Shown here piece after piece: positions 35,240 to 46,430 of a stretch of DNA of 64,000 nucleotides. Position 1 is the first letter of the stretch. The number at the start of each line of letters is the position of its first letter. A model generated the notes under the pieces. The model worked only from the letters and a program-made list of their open reading frames with translations. It ran no database searches and had not been told where the DNA came from. The translations under genes were made by a program, and so were the position numbers. Source of the DNA: Achatina immaculata (lineage: Eukaryota > Mollusca > Gastropoda > Stylommatophora > Achatinidae); contig CM019715.1 in assembly GCA_009760885.1 (NCBI GenBank), positions 24,331,642 through 24,395,641 of the forward strand. The letters run 5' to 3'.

Positions 35240-35505
35240 GCATACAAGGAGAAACCACACAGACACAAAGCCACACACATACAAAGAGACATTACACAAA
35301 CAGACAGAAACACAGTCACACACATACAAGGGGACACCATACAAACAGCCAGAACCAAAGCTACACACATACATGGGGACACCATATAAATAGCCAGAAC
35401 CAAAGCTAAAACACATACATGGAAACTCTATACAAACAATCAGAAACAAAGCCACACATATACAAGGAGGCATCACACAAACAGCCAGAATCAAAATCAC
35501 ACAAA
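35240..35505. repeat. ~42-bp CACA-rich minisatellite
   Basis: About six units of CACACATACAAGGGGACACC / ATACAAACAGCCAGAACCAA. Frames across it on both strands are repeat artefacts. Confidence 0.9.
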
Positions 35506-35569
35506 CAAGTAGACAAAAAAAAACAGCTGAACATAAAAACAGGCCAATGAGCATATCAGTCTGTCATCT

Positions 35570-35985
35570 GCATGTCCCTTGCAGAACTTTGCCTCCCTAA
35601 CAGCACTCCTGTAGGCCTCTCAGTTGTAAGTAAGATGCCCTGCTGCTGATGCATCAATTTGCAGATCATCAACGATGTCTTGCAGCTATCTTCATCTTGA
35701 CCTTCCTCTCTTTCTTTTTCACATTATGTATCCTTCCAAGACGGTCTTCTCTAGATTATCATGACAATCAGTGTGTCCAAAACATTTAAGTTTTCTCTAT
35801 TTAATCCTCTTTACTAGCCAGCCTTCTTCAATATTAAGCTCTTGTAGTATGGATATATATGTGTTCTTTTTTGTGTCCATGATATTTGAAGAACTCTTCT
35901 GTAGCATTTACATTCAAAGGCATTTATGTGTTTCTCAGCTGTTTTGTTAAGTGTCCAGGTCTCACAGTCATATGATGTGTACATA
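35570..35985 (-). pseudogene. LINE family A 3' fragment
   Basis: The minus strand reads ETWTLNKTAEKHINAFECK, CYRRVLQISWTQK and, after frameshifts, the TLVGLLGRQSSARDMQMTD-like 3' end. It closely resembles 14340-14715 and is 5' truncated. Confidence 0.8.
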
Positions 35986-36296
35986 GATATTTGAAAACCC
36001 CATACACAAACAAACAGCACAGACAGAAAGGCACACAAACATGTTGACAAGCATATGCATATAATTTTACAGACAAAAAGAACATAATGATCCTATGAAA
36101 TAAAAACAATAATACAACACACTGTGTGTATGCATGCAAGCTCACTGTCACGGTTACAGTTTCACTGAAAAAAAAAGTACACACAGCGCATATATCTTAG
36201 AAATTCTCCTAAGATAAGCTGAAGACACTGAAGAAAAAGCACAAGTGACAGTGCAAGAACAACTTATAAAGTGGAGGAGATCATGGAAAAGCTTAC

Positions 36297-36457
36297 TCTG
36301 TGAATTTCTCCTGGGAAAATTCGACATCAACTAGATCAGTCTCTTCTCTTTCGCTGGCATAATCATAAATGTCATCCTTCTGGTCCTCATATACTTGGGC
36401 AACTGTGACACCCAGTAAGAAGATTACCAAAGCTGTTTTTGTAATAATCCCAGACAT
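36297..36457 (-). CDS. Gene B, exon 1: signal peptide and N-terminus
   Basis: This exon encodes residues 1-54 of gene B, using the ATG in GGGCCATGTC. Residues 1-20 (MSGIITKTALVIFLLGVTVA) are a clear signal peptide, followed by a short acidic stretch (EDQKDDIYDYASEREETD) ending EKFTE. It stops in phase 2 before GTAAGC, matching exon 1 of gene A. A CAG/CATACA string 16 bases upstream of the ATG may be the acceptor of an untranslated exon. Confidence 0.82.
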
Positions 36458-36765
36458 GGCCCTTCCTTGTATGCTGCATATTTTCTCTTACACCTGCTAC
36501 ATCTGTTTTCAAAGTATAAACATGTATAATATATAAGTAAATATGTATGTCAGAATAAGCTGCATTATTGTAACAGCAAAATTGTGTCCATATTATAGCA
36601 AACTTAACGTCTTAGAATCACAGCTAATAATACTAATACTAATAATACAGAAAGATACAGAGTATGTTTAGCTGGGGAAAAGGACAAAATCAACACAACA
36701 TCGGAGTCATCTTCCTAAAAACACTGAAGGAAATCCTTGTGTCAAAGGTCAAACATATAATGGCA
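36458..36765. other. 5' flank of gene B
   Basis: AT-rich sequence upstream of the coding start. It should contain the promoter, or an intron to an untranslated exon; no core promoter element is clear enough to call. Confidence 0.35.
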
Positions 36766-36769
36766 CGCC

Positions 36770-38250
36770 CCGAGTGTAATGAAGCCACTCCCAAGCTGAT
36801 TTCCCATCAGCTGTTATAATCGTCCCTAAGTACTTAATTCCTTTCAGATTTGTGCCATCGATGGTAATGCTACATTTTGGTGGTATTCTTTTCTTTGAGA
36901 TGACCTTCACTTCAGCCTTTTTTTATTCAGGCTGAGACCTTTACTTTTACTTTCACGAACCACGATGTCCAGAAGGGCCTGTAGCTCCCCTTCACTTTTA
37001 GCAATCAGGACTGTGTCATCTGCATATCTTAAGTTGTTAAGGTTGTACCCACAAGCTCTCTATACTCCTCATTATTTTTTCGCTGTACGAGGAGAAGAGG
37101 TCAGGAGAAAAAAAGTTTTTTAACTGTACACTGACTGTTTTTGTATAGGTTTTTGCATAGGTTGATTAGATGTGTACTAACTCCATAATGCTGTAAGATT
37201 TTCCACAGTTTATATCTATCTTGATGAATTACCATGAGACCCCTATGTGACGTTTAACGGCACAGAAAGGATGTAAGATATAAGTAAGATATCTATTTAC
37301 TCTAACAATTGCTTTTTCTTGATCTATGTAAGCTATGTGCAGTATCTGATTGTGTTCAACTGACTTTTCTGTTAACTGTCTTAGGAAAAAGATGTCATCT
37401 GTACAGCTTCTATTTTTTCTAAATCCCATCTGAGTTTCATTTAACTGTGGTTCAATCACTGGTCACAGTCTGTTCTCTAGGATCTTGCAGAACATTTTTC
37501 CAGTATGGCTTAGCAGTGAGATCCTCTATATTGGTTACATTCTATTTTACCGTTTTTCTCTTCCATATTGGAATCATTACAGCATTTTTTCAAGTCCTGT
37601 GGTGTTTCTTGTTTTTCCCATACCAAGTTACAGAATCTGTGAAGCCAAACTATTCCACCCTCTTATGCACATTTGATTAGCTCATTGGGTACTCCATCAC
37701 ATCCTGGTACTTTGTTCATTGGGGCCTTTCTGATGGCTCATTTGATTTCAAGCTTATAGTCTAGCTGAAGTTCTATGGGACCAGCTGTATTGTTATCATG
37801 GGTTTGGCCTGCCTCGGATGGTATACTGAGTAACTTGTTGAAATAATGTCTCCACTGCTCACTACCCTTTCTGGTTCTCATACTTGATCAACATTAACAT
37901 TGTTCACAATCTCTGTTGGGTCCAAGTGCTCTGCTCACTTTCTCACTGCACTGCTCTTTCTTATAAAAGATTTTCGTAGCTTCTTTGTGATTATTATTTA
38001 ATACTTCACTGTATTCCTGCCACATTTTACCTTTGATTCTTCTATTACCTTCTTAGAGTGTCTTCTTGCAATTCGATATTCAATGTAGTCTAGATACTCT
38101 TTACTTCTCATCTATTCTCTCTATTTTTTTTTTCCTTTTACAGCATCTTTCGCCTCATCATTCCACCATGTTGCTATTTTCGTTTCTCTATCTCCTTTTT
38201 TCAAGTACCACATGTTTCCTTTTCTGCTCACAAAAAGCTGGTTTAGAACA
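36770..38250 (-). pseudogene. LINE relic (family C) reverse transcriptase, interrupted by a small insertion
   Basis: Read on the minus strand: WWNDEAKDAVKGKK near 38160; then NAVMIPIWKKNG/NQYRG-like segments around 37550-37600; IEPQLNETQMGFRKNRSCTD and LHIAYIDQEKAIVRVN at 37310-37459; DRYKLWKILQHYGVSTHLIN at about 37140-37210; [20 protein letters not shown] near 36990-37030; and the start of the thumb region to 36770. Frameshifts are frequent. The domain between VRVN and DRYKLW is split by a piece of another LINE at 37218-37295. Confidence 0.8.
37218..37295 (+). pseudogene. Family B LINE 3' tail nested in family C reverse transcriptase
   Basis: CTATGTGACGTTTAACGGCA followed by CAGAAAGGATGTAAGAT and a TAAGAT-type tail is the family B terminus seen at 53330 and 59080, in the opposite orientation to the host element. 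AGATA-type sequence on both sides fits a short target duplication. Confidence 0.65.
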
Positions 38251-38384
38251 AGGCCCATTCCTCTTCCACTGATTTTGTTTCTGTTATTAACATACGGAAT
38301 TGAGGATAGATGCTTCAGTACGTCAGTTTAGGCCAGCAAAATGTCTTACAAAAATTTTTAATATTTGATTTCCATCTCATTTCG

Positions 38385-38515
38385 ACAGTCTGACAAGATG
38401 GGGTGAGAGGAGATCACCAACTGAGCTAATCGTCTGCATGAATAATCTGGTACTCTGTAGAAGCATAATAGCCAACGCCAGTCGGCACGGCGCATGATGA
38501 TGATGATGATGACAT
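38385..38515 (+). pseudogene. 5'-truncated LINE 3' end with (ATG)n tail
   Basis: Matches the terminus of the element at 44520-44640: GAGAGGAGATCACCAACTGA, AAGCATAATAGCCAACGCCA, GTCGGCACGGCGCATGATGA, then five further GATs. It is a separate, older insertion of the same family. Confidence 0.85.
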
Positions 38516-39415
38516 ATGTTCATAGTACATACCTTAAGATTTAACGATTCGAACGGTTTCTGTTCTTATTGGAGATTTAAAAAAAGAGCACAGAACAATT
38601 TTTCACGCAAGTATGTCTTTAGGAAAGGCATCAACATATTCACAGCCCTCTTTGTGAATAGTTCGAAATATCTAACTGTAAGTGAGCCCAGACATTTGGA
38701 AGGTACGTTCCTTGAACTTCAGTTTCAGAGGAAATATCTACCATTTATAGAACTTATCTTCCTATGATGCAGCGAGCTACTACAGTTCATTCACATTTAG
38801 TGAAAATGAATCTCTAATCCAGTTTTGCTTGAGTCAGGAACAGGAAAATATTCACGAAAACTACAATGCAATTCTTTCAAGTGTCGTGCGACAACTGATG
38901 TGCCCTCTTCAGATAACTTCCTCGGTGAAGCCAAGAAAACTTGTGACATCTGGAAATGTCTGGAAGTTTCGGTGGGATAGGCGATGTTGCCATAATTAAA
39001 ACTAGTTCCTCACTGCTTCGATCTTGTCTTCAACTTTTTTGCCCTTTTCGTTGATATATTTAAATGACAGAAAATATCTGACAGATATGCTGATTTTACC
39101 AGCCAGGAAACATCATCCGATCAAGAGCTGAGATGAAATTGCTGCTCCATGAGAAATAATTTTATCTAGCCCGAGGTCTCTTGATTAAAAAACAAACAGG
39201 AGACAAATCTTTTTCTCGCGATGGCCAACGAAGTTTTGAGTGTAGCAGAAGTTGATGGTGTTCACTGTTCACATCTTTGCAAAGCTGCTCAGAAATTCTT
39301 GAATTCAGTGATCTTCTCGATGTACAATTCACATTTTTGGCATTTCTTAGCAATTAGAACTTCACTATGCATGCAGCAATGATACCAAGTCAATCACGGT
39401 ATGATTTTTTTAATC
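38516..39415. other. Intergenic, nothing recognised
   Basis: Single-copy sequence. Short frames on both strands show no motif. Confidence 0.35.
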
Positions 39416-39419
39416 TCCA

Positions 39420-39780
39420 TTGCTACGCAACATATGCCTGTGAGACATGGACACTTAACGAAACAGCTGAGAAACATATAAATGTCTTTGAATGTAAATG
39501 CTACAGAAGAGTTGTTCAAATATCATGGACACAAAAAAAGAACAAATATGTCCATACTACAATCTCTTAATAATGAAGAAGGCCGGGTAGTAAAGAGGAT
39601 TAAAGAGAGAAAACTTAAATATTTTGGACACATTAAACGTTATGATAATCTAGGAGAAGACCGTCTTGGAAGGGTACATAATGGGAAAAATAAAGAGAGA
39701 AAGACCAAGGCGAAGATGGCTGCAAGACATCGTTGATGATCTGCAAATGGATACATCAGTAGCAGGCCATCTTTGTTTGT
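39420..39780 (+). pseudogene. LINE family A 3' fragment
   Basis: Reads ATYACETWTLNETAEKHINV, CYRRVVQISWTQKK and, in a second frame, KRIKERKLKYFGHIKRYDNL, then the RRWLQDIVDDLQMDTS end. 5' truncated and frameshifted. Confidence 0.82.
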
Positions 39781-40235
39781 ACCTTCATCCAGTTCACTGA
39801 AGATGTGACATCTTTTTCTCTTTGCTAGCAGCACAGGGTCAAGTATCGATTAGTTTATCGTGACAGCGTGGCTCTGTACATTCCTACTAAGTCACCGCTC
39901 CTCTCCTCCCTCCCCAATGCAATTTATTTAGATACCAAGCTGAATTCACATCCCCCCTTTTTTCTAATTCTTTCGATTCCAAGCTATAATAGCCCCCCCC
40001 CTCCTCCACACCCTTCTTCACCTTCTTTGGATTTCGCTCCCTCCCTTTTCACTTCCTTCCACTCTCAGCTCCATGTACCATCTCTTTCAACTTCTCTGAA
40101 GAGCAGACGGGCCTGCGTGCTCAATTCTTAACCTTTTAAAAATAAAGATCATTTAGTAAATCTTTCCAATCCCACCCGAAACTCCTCCTTCTTCAGCTTC
40201 TTACCATTCTCAACTGTATCCCTCTTTCAACTTCT
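39781..40235. other. C/T-rich left fringe of the satellite
   Basis: Becomes increasingly pyrimidine-rich with CCTCC runs. Loose relatives of the satellite unit (CTTTCAACTTCTTTCCATTG) appear from about 40225. Confidence 0.45.
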
Positions 40236-41700
40236 TTCCATTGCCAGCTGCATTCTTCCCCCCCCCACGTCTTCCCATTGCCAGCTGCACTCTCCCCCTC
40301 CCCACGTCTTCCCATTGCCAGTTGCATTCTCCCCCCCCCGTCTTCCCACTGCCAGCTGCATTCTTCCCCCCCTCACGTCTTCCCACTGGCAGCTGCATTC
40401 TTCCCCCCCTCACGTCTTCCCACTGCCAGTTGCATTCTCCCCCCCCCCCCACGTCTTCCCATTGCCAGCTGCATTCTTCCCCCCCCCCCCACGTCTTCCC
40501 ATTGCCAGTTGCATTCTCCCCCCCCCACGTCTTTCCATTGCCAGCTGCATTCTTCCCCCCCCCCCACGTCTTCCCACTGCCAGTTGCATTCTTCCCCCCC
40601 CCCCAACTCTTCCCATTGCCAGTTGCATTCTTCCCCCCCCCAACTCTTCCCACTGCCAGCTGCATTCTTCCCCACCCCCCCCCCGCGTCTTCCCATTGCA
40701 AGCTGCATTCTTCCCCCACCTCAGTTTTCCCATTGCCAGCTGCATTCCCCCCCCCCCACGTCTTCCCATTGCCAGCTGCATTCTTACCCCCACCTCATGT
40801 CTTTCCACTGCCAGCTGCATTCTTCCCTTCCCCCCCCCCCACGTCTTCCCATTGCCAACTGCATTCTTCCCCCACCTCACGTCTTCCCATTCCCTGCTGC
40901 ATTCTTCCCCCCCCCCACCCCACGTCTTCCCACTGCCAGCTGCATTCCCCCCCCCCCACTTCTTTCCATTGTCAGCTGTATTCTTCCTCCCCCCACTTCT
41001 TTCCACTGCCAGTTGCATTCTCCCCCCACCCCACGTCTTCCCATTGCCAGCTGCATTCTTCCCCACCCCCCACTTCTTTCCATTGTCAGCTGCATTCTTC
41101 CTCCCCCTCCCCCCACTTATTTCCATTGCCAGCTGCATTCTTCTTCCCCCCCCCCACGTCTTCCCACTGCCAGTTGCATTCTTCCCCCACCTCACGTCTT
41201 CCCATTGCCTGCTGCATTCTTCCCCCCCCCCCACTTATTTCCATTGCCAGCTGCATTCTTCCTCTCCTCACTTATTTCCATTGCCAGCTGCATTCTTACC
41301 CCCCCCCCCCCCGCCACTTCTTCCCACTGCCAGTTGCATTCTTCCCCCACCTCACGTTTTCCCATTGCCTGCTGCATTCTTCCCCCCCCCACCCCACGTC
41401 TTCCCACTGCCAGCTGCATTCCCCCCCCCCACTTCTTTCCATTGTCAGTTGTATTCTTCCTCCCCCCACTTCTTTCCACTGCCAGTTGCATTCTCCCCCC
41501 ACCCCACGTCTTCCCATTGCAAGCTGCATTCTTCCCCCCCCCCCACTTCTTTCCATTGTCAGCTGCATTCTTCCTCCCCCTCCCCCCACTTCTTTCCATT
41601 GCCAGCTGCATTCTTCTTCTCCCCCCCCCCCCCCCACTTCTTTCCATTGCCAGCTGCATTCTTCCTCTCCTCACTTATTTCCATTGTCAGCTGCATTCTT
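40236..41700. repeat. C-rich satellite, left block (~40-bp unit)
   Basis: About 36 units of CTTCCCATTGCCAGCTGCAT plus TCTTCC, a C-run of 5-17 and ACGT or ACTT. CACGTCTTCCCA units dominate on the left and CACTTCTTTCCA units on the right. A longer order is visible: the unit series starting near 40890 recurs near 41376, about 485 bp later. The unit has no stop codon in any forward frame, so three overlapping frames of 465-508 codons arise; none has other coding evidence. The minus strand carries dozens of G-runs. Confidence 0.96.
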
Positions 41701-43554
41701 CAAGCATTTTAATAATTTCATTATGTTTCACCTTGTCAAATGCCTTGGTGTAATCAATGAAGCATAAGTAGAGATCTTTCTGTACTTCTAAAGCTCTTTC
41801 TGTTAGTGTTCGTAAAGCATAAATGGCATTGTGTGTTCCCTTTCCTTCAACAAATCCAAACTGTTCATCTGCTATTTCCATTTTTATCTTTTTCCTTGTT
41901 CTTCTCATAATTATTCTCAGAAGTAGTTTCGTTATGTGACATGAGAGGCTGATAGTCCGGTGGTCGTCACATTCCTTTGCACCTGGTTTCTTTGGTAGTG
42001 CTATAAACATGGATTTAATCAGGTCACTGGGAATATAACCACTGTTGTAAATGTCATTCAGTAACTTCGTTATTATTTTTATTCCTGTCTCCTCTAGTGC
42101 CTCTATTTCTTCTATTGTTATATTATCAGGCCCAGTCGCTTTTCCTTTCTTCATGTGTTTGATGGCATCTATGATTTCATCTTCAAGTATTGGTGGTCCC
42201 TCACAGTTTTCAGTATCTGGTGTTAATTCTGGTCTTTCTCCTCCATATAGCTCACCGATATACTCTGTCCACCTGTCCACAATGTCTTCTTTTCCCATTA
42301 ACATTTTACCTTCTTTCGATTTCAGGCATCCTGTGGTATATTTTGTTTTCCTGCCTGTGAGTTCATTAATTCGTTTGTGCATGTTTTTGCTGTCTTTAAT
42401 ATGAGAGTCCTCTATCTGTCTGCACTGCTCATTTAACCACACTTCTTTTGCTTCTCTGCATTTGCGTCTTATTTCTTTATTTATCTTGTTATATTTTTTC
42501 TCGTTATTTTTACTCCTCCTCCTCTTGTCCATCAGTCCTAAGATGTCGTCTGTCATCCATTTATTTTTAGGGGCTTCTTTTTTTGTGGTATTATCTCCTT
42601 AACAGTTTGGTGGATAGAATCTCTTAACATTTCCCATTGTTCATCTATACTATTTATCTTTGCTATTGCATTGTATCTATTTGTTATAATAACTTTGTAT
42701 TGTTCTCGCAGTTCTTGGTCATTTTTAAGAAGTTCTGTATTCAGTTTGATGTTTCTCACTTTTCTGCCTGCTTTCTTTAGTTTTATTCTAACTTTTCCAC
42801 AGAGTGGATCATGGTCACTATTGCAGTCAGCTCCTGGCATGGTTTTTGTTGTCAGTAATGCATTGCGGAATCATTTGTTGATTAATATGTAGTCTATCTG
42901 GTTAAAAGTCTTTTTGTCTGGACTGCACCACGTTGCCAGTCTTCGAGGATGTTGTTTAAACCAGGTGTTTCCTACAACCATGCTGTGTATTCTTGCCCAT
43001 TCAATTAATTTATAACCTCTGTCATTCCTCTCCCCCAGTCCATAGTCACCAACGATGTCTGAAGTTCTTCCTTTACCAACTTTGGCATTAAATCTCCCAT
43101 GACTATGGTAACTTCATGTGACTTTGTGTGTTTTAGTGCTGTCTCTATGTCATTATAAAATAGCTGTAAATCTTCTTCAGAGCTTTCAGATGTTGGAGCG
43201 CACACTTGTATAATATTTATGTTTATTGGTTGTCCTTTCAGTTGGGCTAGCAGGACTCGGTCCGAGATGTTCAAATATCCTACAATTGTCCTTGCCGTTT
43301 GTTCATCAAATATAATTCCTACTCCTCGTGTTTCTCACTTCCTGAATATATTATTGTATATTTATCTGAGTTTATCTTCCCTGCACCTGTCCATCTAACT
43401 TCACTCATTCCTAATATGTTGATCTTCATCTTTACATTTTCTAATTTTCCAGCCTGGAATAAAGTTCTAACATTCCATGTTGCAATTTTGAACTTGCTAT
43501 TTTTGCCACCAGTAGCTTGATGACGATCTGGCCTCACCTGTGGCTCGTGAGCTG
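41697..43554 (-). pseudogene. LINE 5' half in inverted orientation (endonuclease and first part of RT)
   Basis: Read on the minus strand from 43554: KIATWNVRTLFQAGKLENVK (endonuclease start); after a frameshift near 43315, LNISDRVLLAQLKGQPININ and VTIVMGDLMPKL, which differs from the usual GDFNAK; then PGADCNSDHDPL (the SDH catalytic box) at 42800-42840. A long frame follows at 41687-42556 with KGKATGPDNITIEEIEALEE, FIALPKKPGAKECDDHRTIS, EQFGFVEGKGTHNAIYALRT and [20 protein letters not shown], where it stops at the satellite. The rest of RT continues on the plus strand from 43566. Confidence 0.92.
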
Positions 43555-44640
43555 CCCCCCCCCCCACCAAGGCATTTGACAAGGTGAAACATAATGAAAT
43601 TATTAAAATGCTTGAAGACATCAATATAGACGGCAAAGACCTGAGGATTGTAAAACATCTATACTGGCAGCAAGAAGCAGCAGTTCGAGTTGAAAATAGA
43701 ATTGGAAAATATCAACCTATAAAACAAGGGGTGCGACAAGGATGTGTACTATCTCCAGACCTTTTTTCTCTGTATAGCGAGAATATTCTAAGAACAATCA
43801 TCACAGAACCAGGCATAAAAATTGGAGGATACAATATTAACAACCTTCGGTATGCTGACGACACAGTACTGATAGCTGAGAACCAACAAGACCTGCAAAA
43901 TCTCTTGAATAAAGTCGCCAAAGAAAGTGAACAGAAAGGCCTTACTTTGAACATCAAAAAGACAGAGACTATGGTTATATCTAAAAAACAGAATCTACCA
44001 GCATGCAGTATTAAATTAAACGGAACTGTTCTAAAGCAGGTGCAGAAATTCAAATACCTTGGAGCAGTAATAACTTCAGATGGGAAATGCAGAACAGAAA
44101 TTAGGAACAGAATAGGCCAAGCAAACACTGCATTTCAGAGAATGAGAAACGTATTGACCAACACATCCTTATCAATGAATGTTAGAAAACGAGTCCTAAA
44201 ATGCTATATTGAACCTATCTTGTTATATGGAAGTGAATCATGGACAATAGGCAAGTCTGCACAAAATCATTGGAAGCAGCAGAAATGTGGTTTATTAGAA
44301 GAATGTTGCGAATCCCCTGGACAGCAAAAATAACTAATGAAGAATGTAGGAGAAGAGCTGGAGAGACAAAAAACCTTGTCAAAAAGATACGAGAGAGACA
44401 ATGTACTTTCATAGGACATGCAATGAGAAGAGGGGGCATTGAAAATATTATAACAACAGGAAAAATAGAAGGAAGAAGATCAAGAGGAAGACCAAGAGAA
44501 ATGATACTGGACAATCTGACGGGATGGTGTGAGAGGAGATCACCAACTGAGCTGATGGCCTGCATGAAGGATCGTGTACTCTGGAGAAGCATAATAGCCA
44601 ACGCCAGTCGGCACGGCACATGATGATGATGATGATAGCT
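43555..44640 (+). pseudogene. LINE 3' half (RT core to 3' tail)
   Basis: After an 11-C run the frame opens with [15 protein letters not shown], repeating about 54 bp of the 3' edge of the inverted half. It then gives [60 protein letters not shown] and [15 protein letters not shown]. One frameshift near 44265 leads into [34 protein letters not shown] and RVLWRSIIANASRHGT. The element ends with (ATG)n at 44620-44636 and re-enters satellite sequence. Apart from that frameshift this half is intact, which indicates a young insertion. Confidence 0.93.
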
Positions 44641-45660
44641 GCATTCTTACCCCCCCCCCCCGCCACTTCTTCCCACTGCCAGTTGCATTCTTCCCCCACC
44701 TCACGTCTTCCCATTGCCTGCTGCATTCTTCCCCCCCCCCCAACTTATTTCCATTGCCAGCTGCATTCTTCCTCTCCTCACTTATTTCCATTGCCAGCTG
44801 CATTCTTACCCCCCCCCCCCACTTCTTTCCATTGCCAGCTGCATTCTTCCTCTCCTCACTTATTTCCATTGCCAGCTGCATTCTTACCCCCCCCCCCCCG
44901 CCACTTCTTCCCACTGCCAGTTGCATTCTTCCCCCACCTCACGTCTTCCCATTGCCTGCTGCATTCTTCCCCCCCCCCCCACGTCTTCCCACTGCCAGCT
45001 GCATTCCCCCCCCCCCCCACTTCTTTCCATTGTCAGCTGTATTCTTCCTCCCCCCCCCCACTTCTTTCCATTGCCAGTTGCATTCTCCCCCCACCCCACG
45101 CCTTCCCATTGCCAGTTGCATTCTTCTTCCAGCCCCCCCCCCCCCGCCACTTCTTTCCATTGCCTGCTGCATTCTTCCCCCCCCCCACTTCTTTCCACTG
45201 CCAGCTGCATTCTTCCTCCCCACACTTCTTTCAATTGCCAGCTGCATTCTTCCTCCCCCCACTTCTTTCCATTGCCAGCTGCATTCTTCCTCCCCACACT
45301 TCTTTCCATTGCCAGCTGCATTCTATCCCCCCCCCCCCACTTCTTTCCATTGCCAGCTGCATTCTTCCTTCCCCCCCCCCCCCTTCTTTCCATTGCCAGC
45401 TGCATTCTTCCTTCTCCCCCCCCCCCCACTTCTTTCCATTGCCAGCTGCATTCTTCCTTCTCCCCCCCCCCCCACTTCTTTCCATTGCCAGCTGCATTCT
45501 TCCTTCCCCCCCCCCCCATCACTTCTTTCCATTGCCAGCTGCATTCTTCCCCACCCCCCACTTCTTTCCATTGCCAGCTGCATTCTTTCACCCCCCCCCC
45601 TTTCTTTCCATTGCCAGCTGGATTCTTTCCCCCCCCCCCCACTTCTTTCTATTGCCAGTT
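44637..45660. repeat. C-rich satellite, right block
   Basis: Continues the array of 40236-41700 in register: AGCTGCATTCTTACC followed by a C-run and GCCACTTCTTCCCACTGCC, an order found uninterrupted at 41286-41330. Units to the right are almost all CACTTCTTTCCATTGCCAGC and become uniform, then decay after 45660. Confidence 0.96.
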
Positions 45661-46190
45661 GCATTCTTCCTCCCCCCACTTCTTTCCTTTCCCGACTACA
45701 TTTCCCCTCCTTCAGCTTCTTTCCATTCCTAGCTGCATTTTCACACCTTACATTTGTTTTGATTTCGACCCGCATTCCCCCTACATTCAGTTTCTTTCTA
45801 TTACCAGCTGCAGTTCCTGCCTTCAGCTTCTTTCGTTCCTAATTACACTCCCCTCCTTTGTTTCAGTTCCCTGCTGTATTCCTCCCGCTCCCCCCCCCCC
45901 CGCACCCTTTCAACTTGTTTCGATTTCCAGCTGCCCCCACCTAAAAAAAATCACACGATGCCTAAACGTTCTTTGCCACGTAACAATGTTCTTTCTCTCA
46001 GTTCCTTTAACTACACGTTCGTACTATTGGCTGTCCTTAAAACAAGTGAAAATAACCATGTAAGGGAAGAAACACCAGAGAAATTAATGTGAACAAGAAG
46101 TCTGTTGTAAAATATAATAAATAAAATAATATTTAAACTATTATTACATAACGAAAAGGATGGAACTTCAAAAAAATTCGGAAAATTTAA
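45661..46190. other. Decayed right fringe of satellite
   Basis: Degenerate TTCAGCTTCTTTC-type units and C-runs fade into AT-rich DNA. Confidence 0.5.
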
Positions 46191-46194
46191 ATTT

Positions 46195-46430
46195 AAAAAA
46201 ACGTCATAAATACTGTGACAGATAAAAGGGATGGCGACTGCAGTAAAACTGGTTGAAATAAATAAGGTAGATAGAGGTGTATGGTGCAGTTTTACTAAGT
46301 GAGGGAGGGAGTGAGTAAGGTGAGAAAAAACAAATAGAAAGTATGAGAATGTATAAATGAAAAAATACAACATCCGATATTTCGGCGTAGCCTTATTCGA
46401 GGATACATACAAAACAAGACAAAAACATGA
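46195..46430. repeat. Dispersed repeat Y, copy 1
   Basis: The order GTGACAGATAAAAGGGATG, CGACTGCAGTAAAACTGG, AATAAGGTAGA and AATATTTCGG-like strings, then CTTATTCGAGGATACATAC, recurs with changes at 59690-59880. The ATATTTCGGC...TTCTTC-like core recalls Penelope-like element ends, but no reverse transcriptase is present. Confidence 0.45.

Larger units (their letters stand above)
32506..36296 (-). other. Intron of gene B (3.79 kb)
   Basis: Donor GTAAGC is read from 36296, acceptor CAACAG ends at 32506. Position, phase and size match the gene A intron, but the content differs: two LINE relics and a CACA-rich minisatellite. 32506-33110 and 33900-35240 hold no gene I can support. Confidence 0.8.

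Noticed and set aside
40241..41767. Three overlapping plus-strand frames of 465-508 codons, rich in PPP and HCQLHS
   Set aside because: The ~40-bp unit has no stop in any forward frame, so length carries no coding signal. The C-run lengths vary by single bases, which would break a real protein, and the frames run into the inverted LINE.
44620..46063. Plus-strand frames of 362-449 codons across the right satellite block, and minus-strand Gly-rich frames of up to 274 codons
   Set aside because: Same stop-free satellite unit; no domain, start context or codon constraint.
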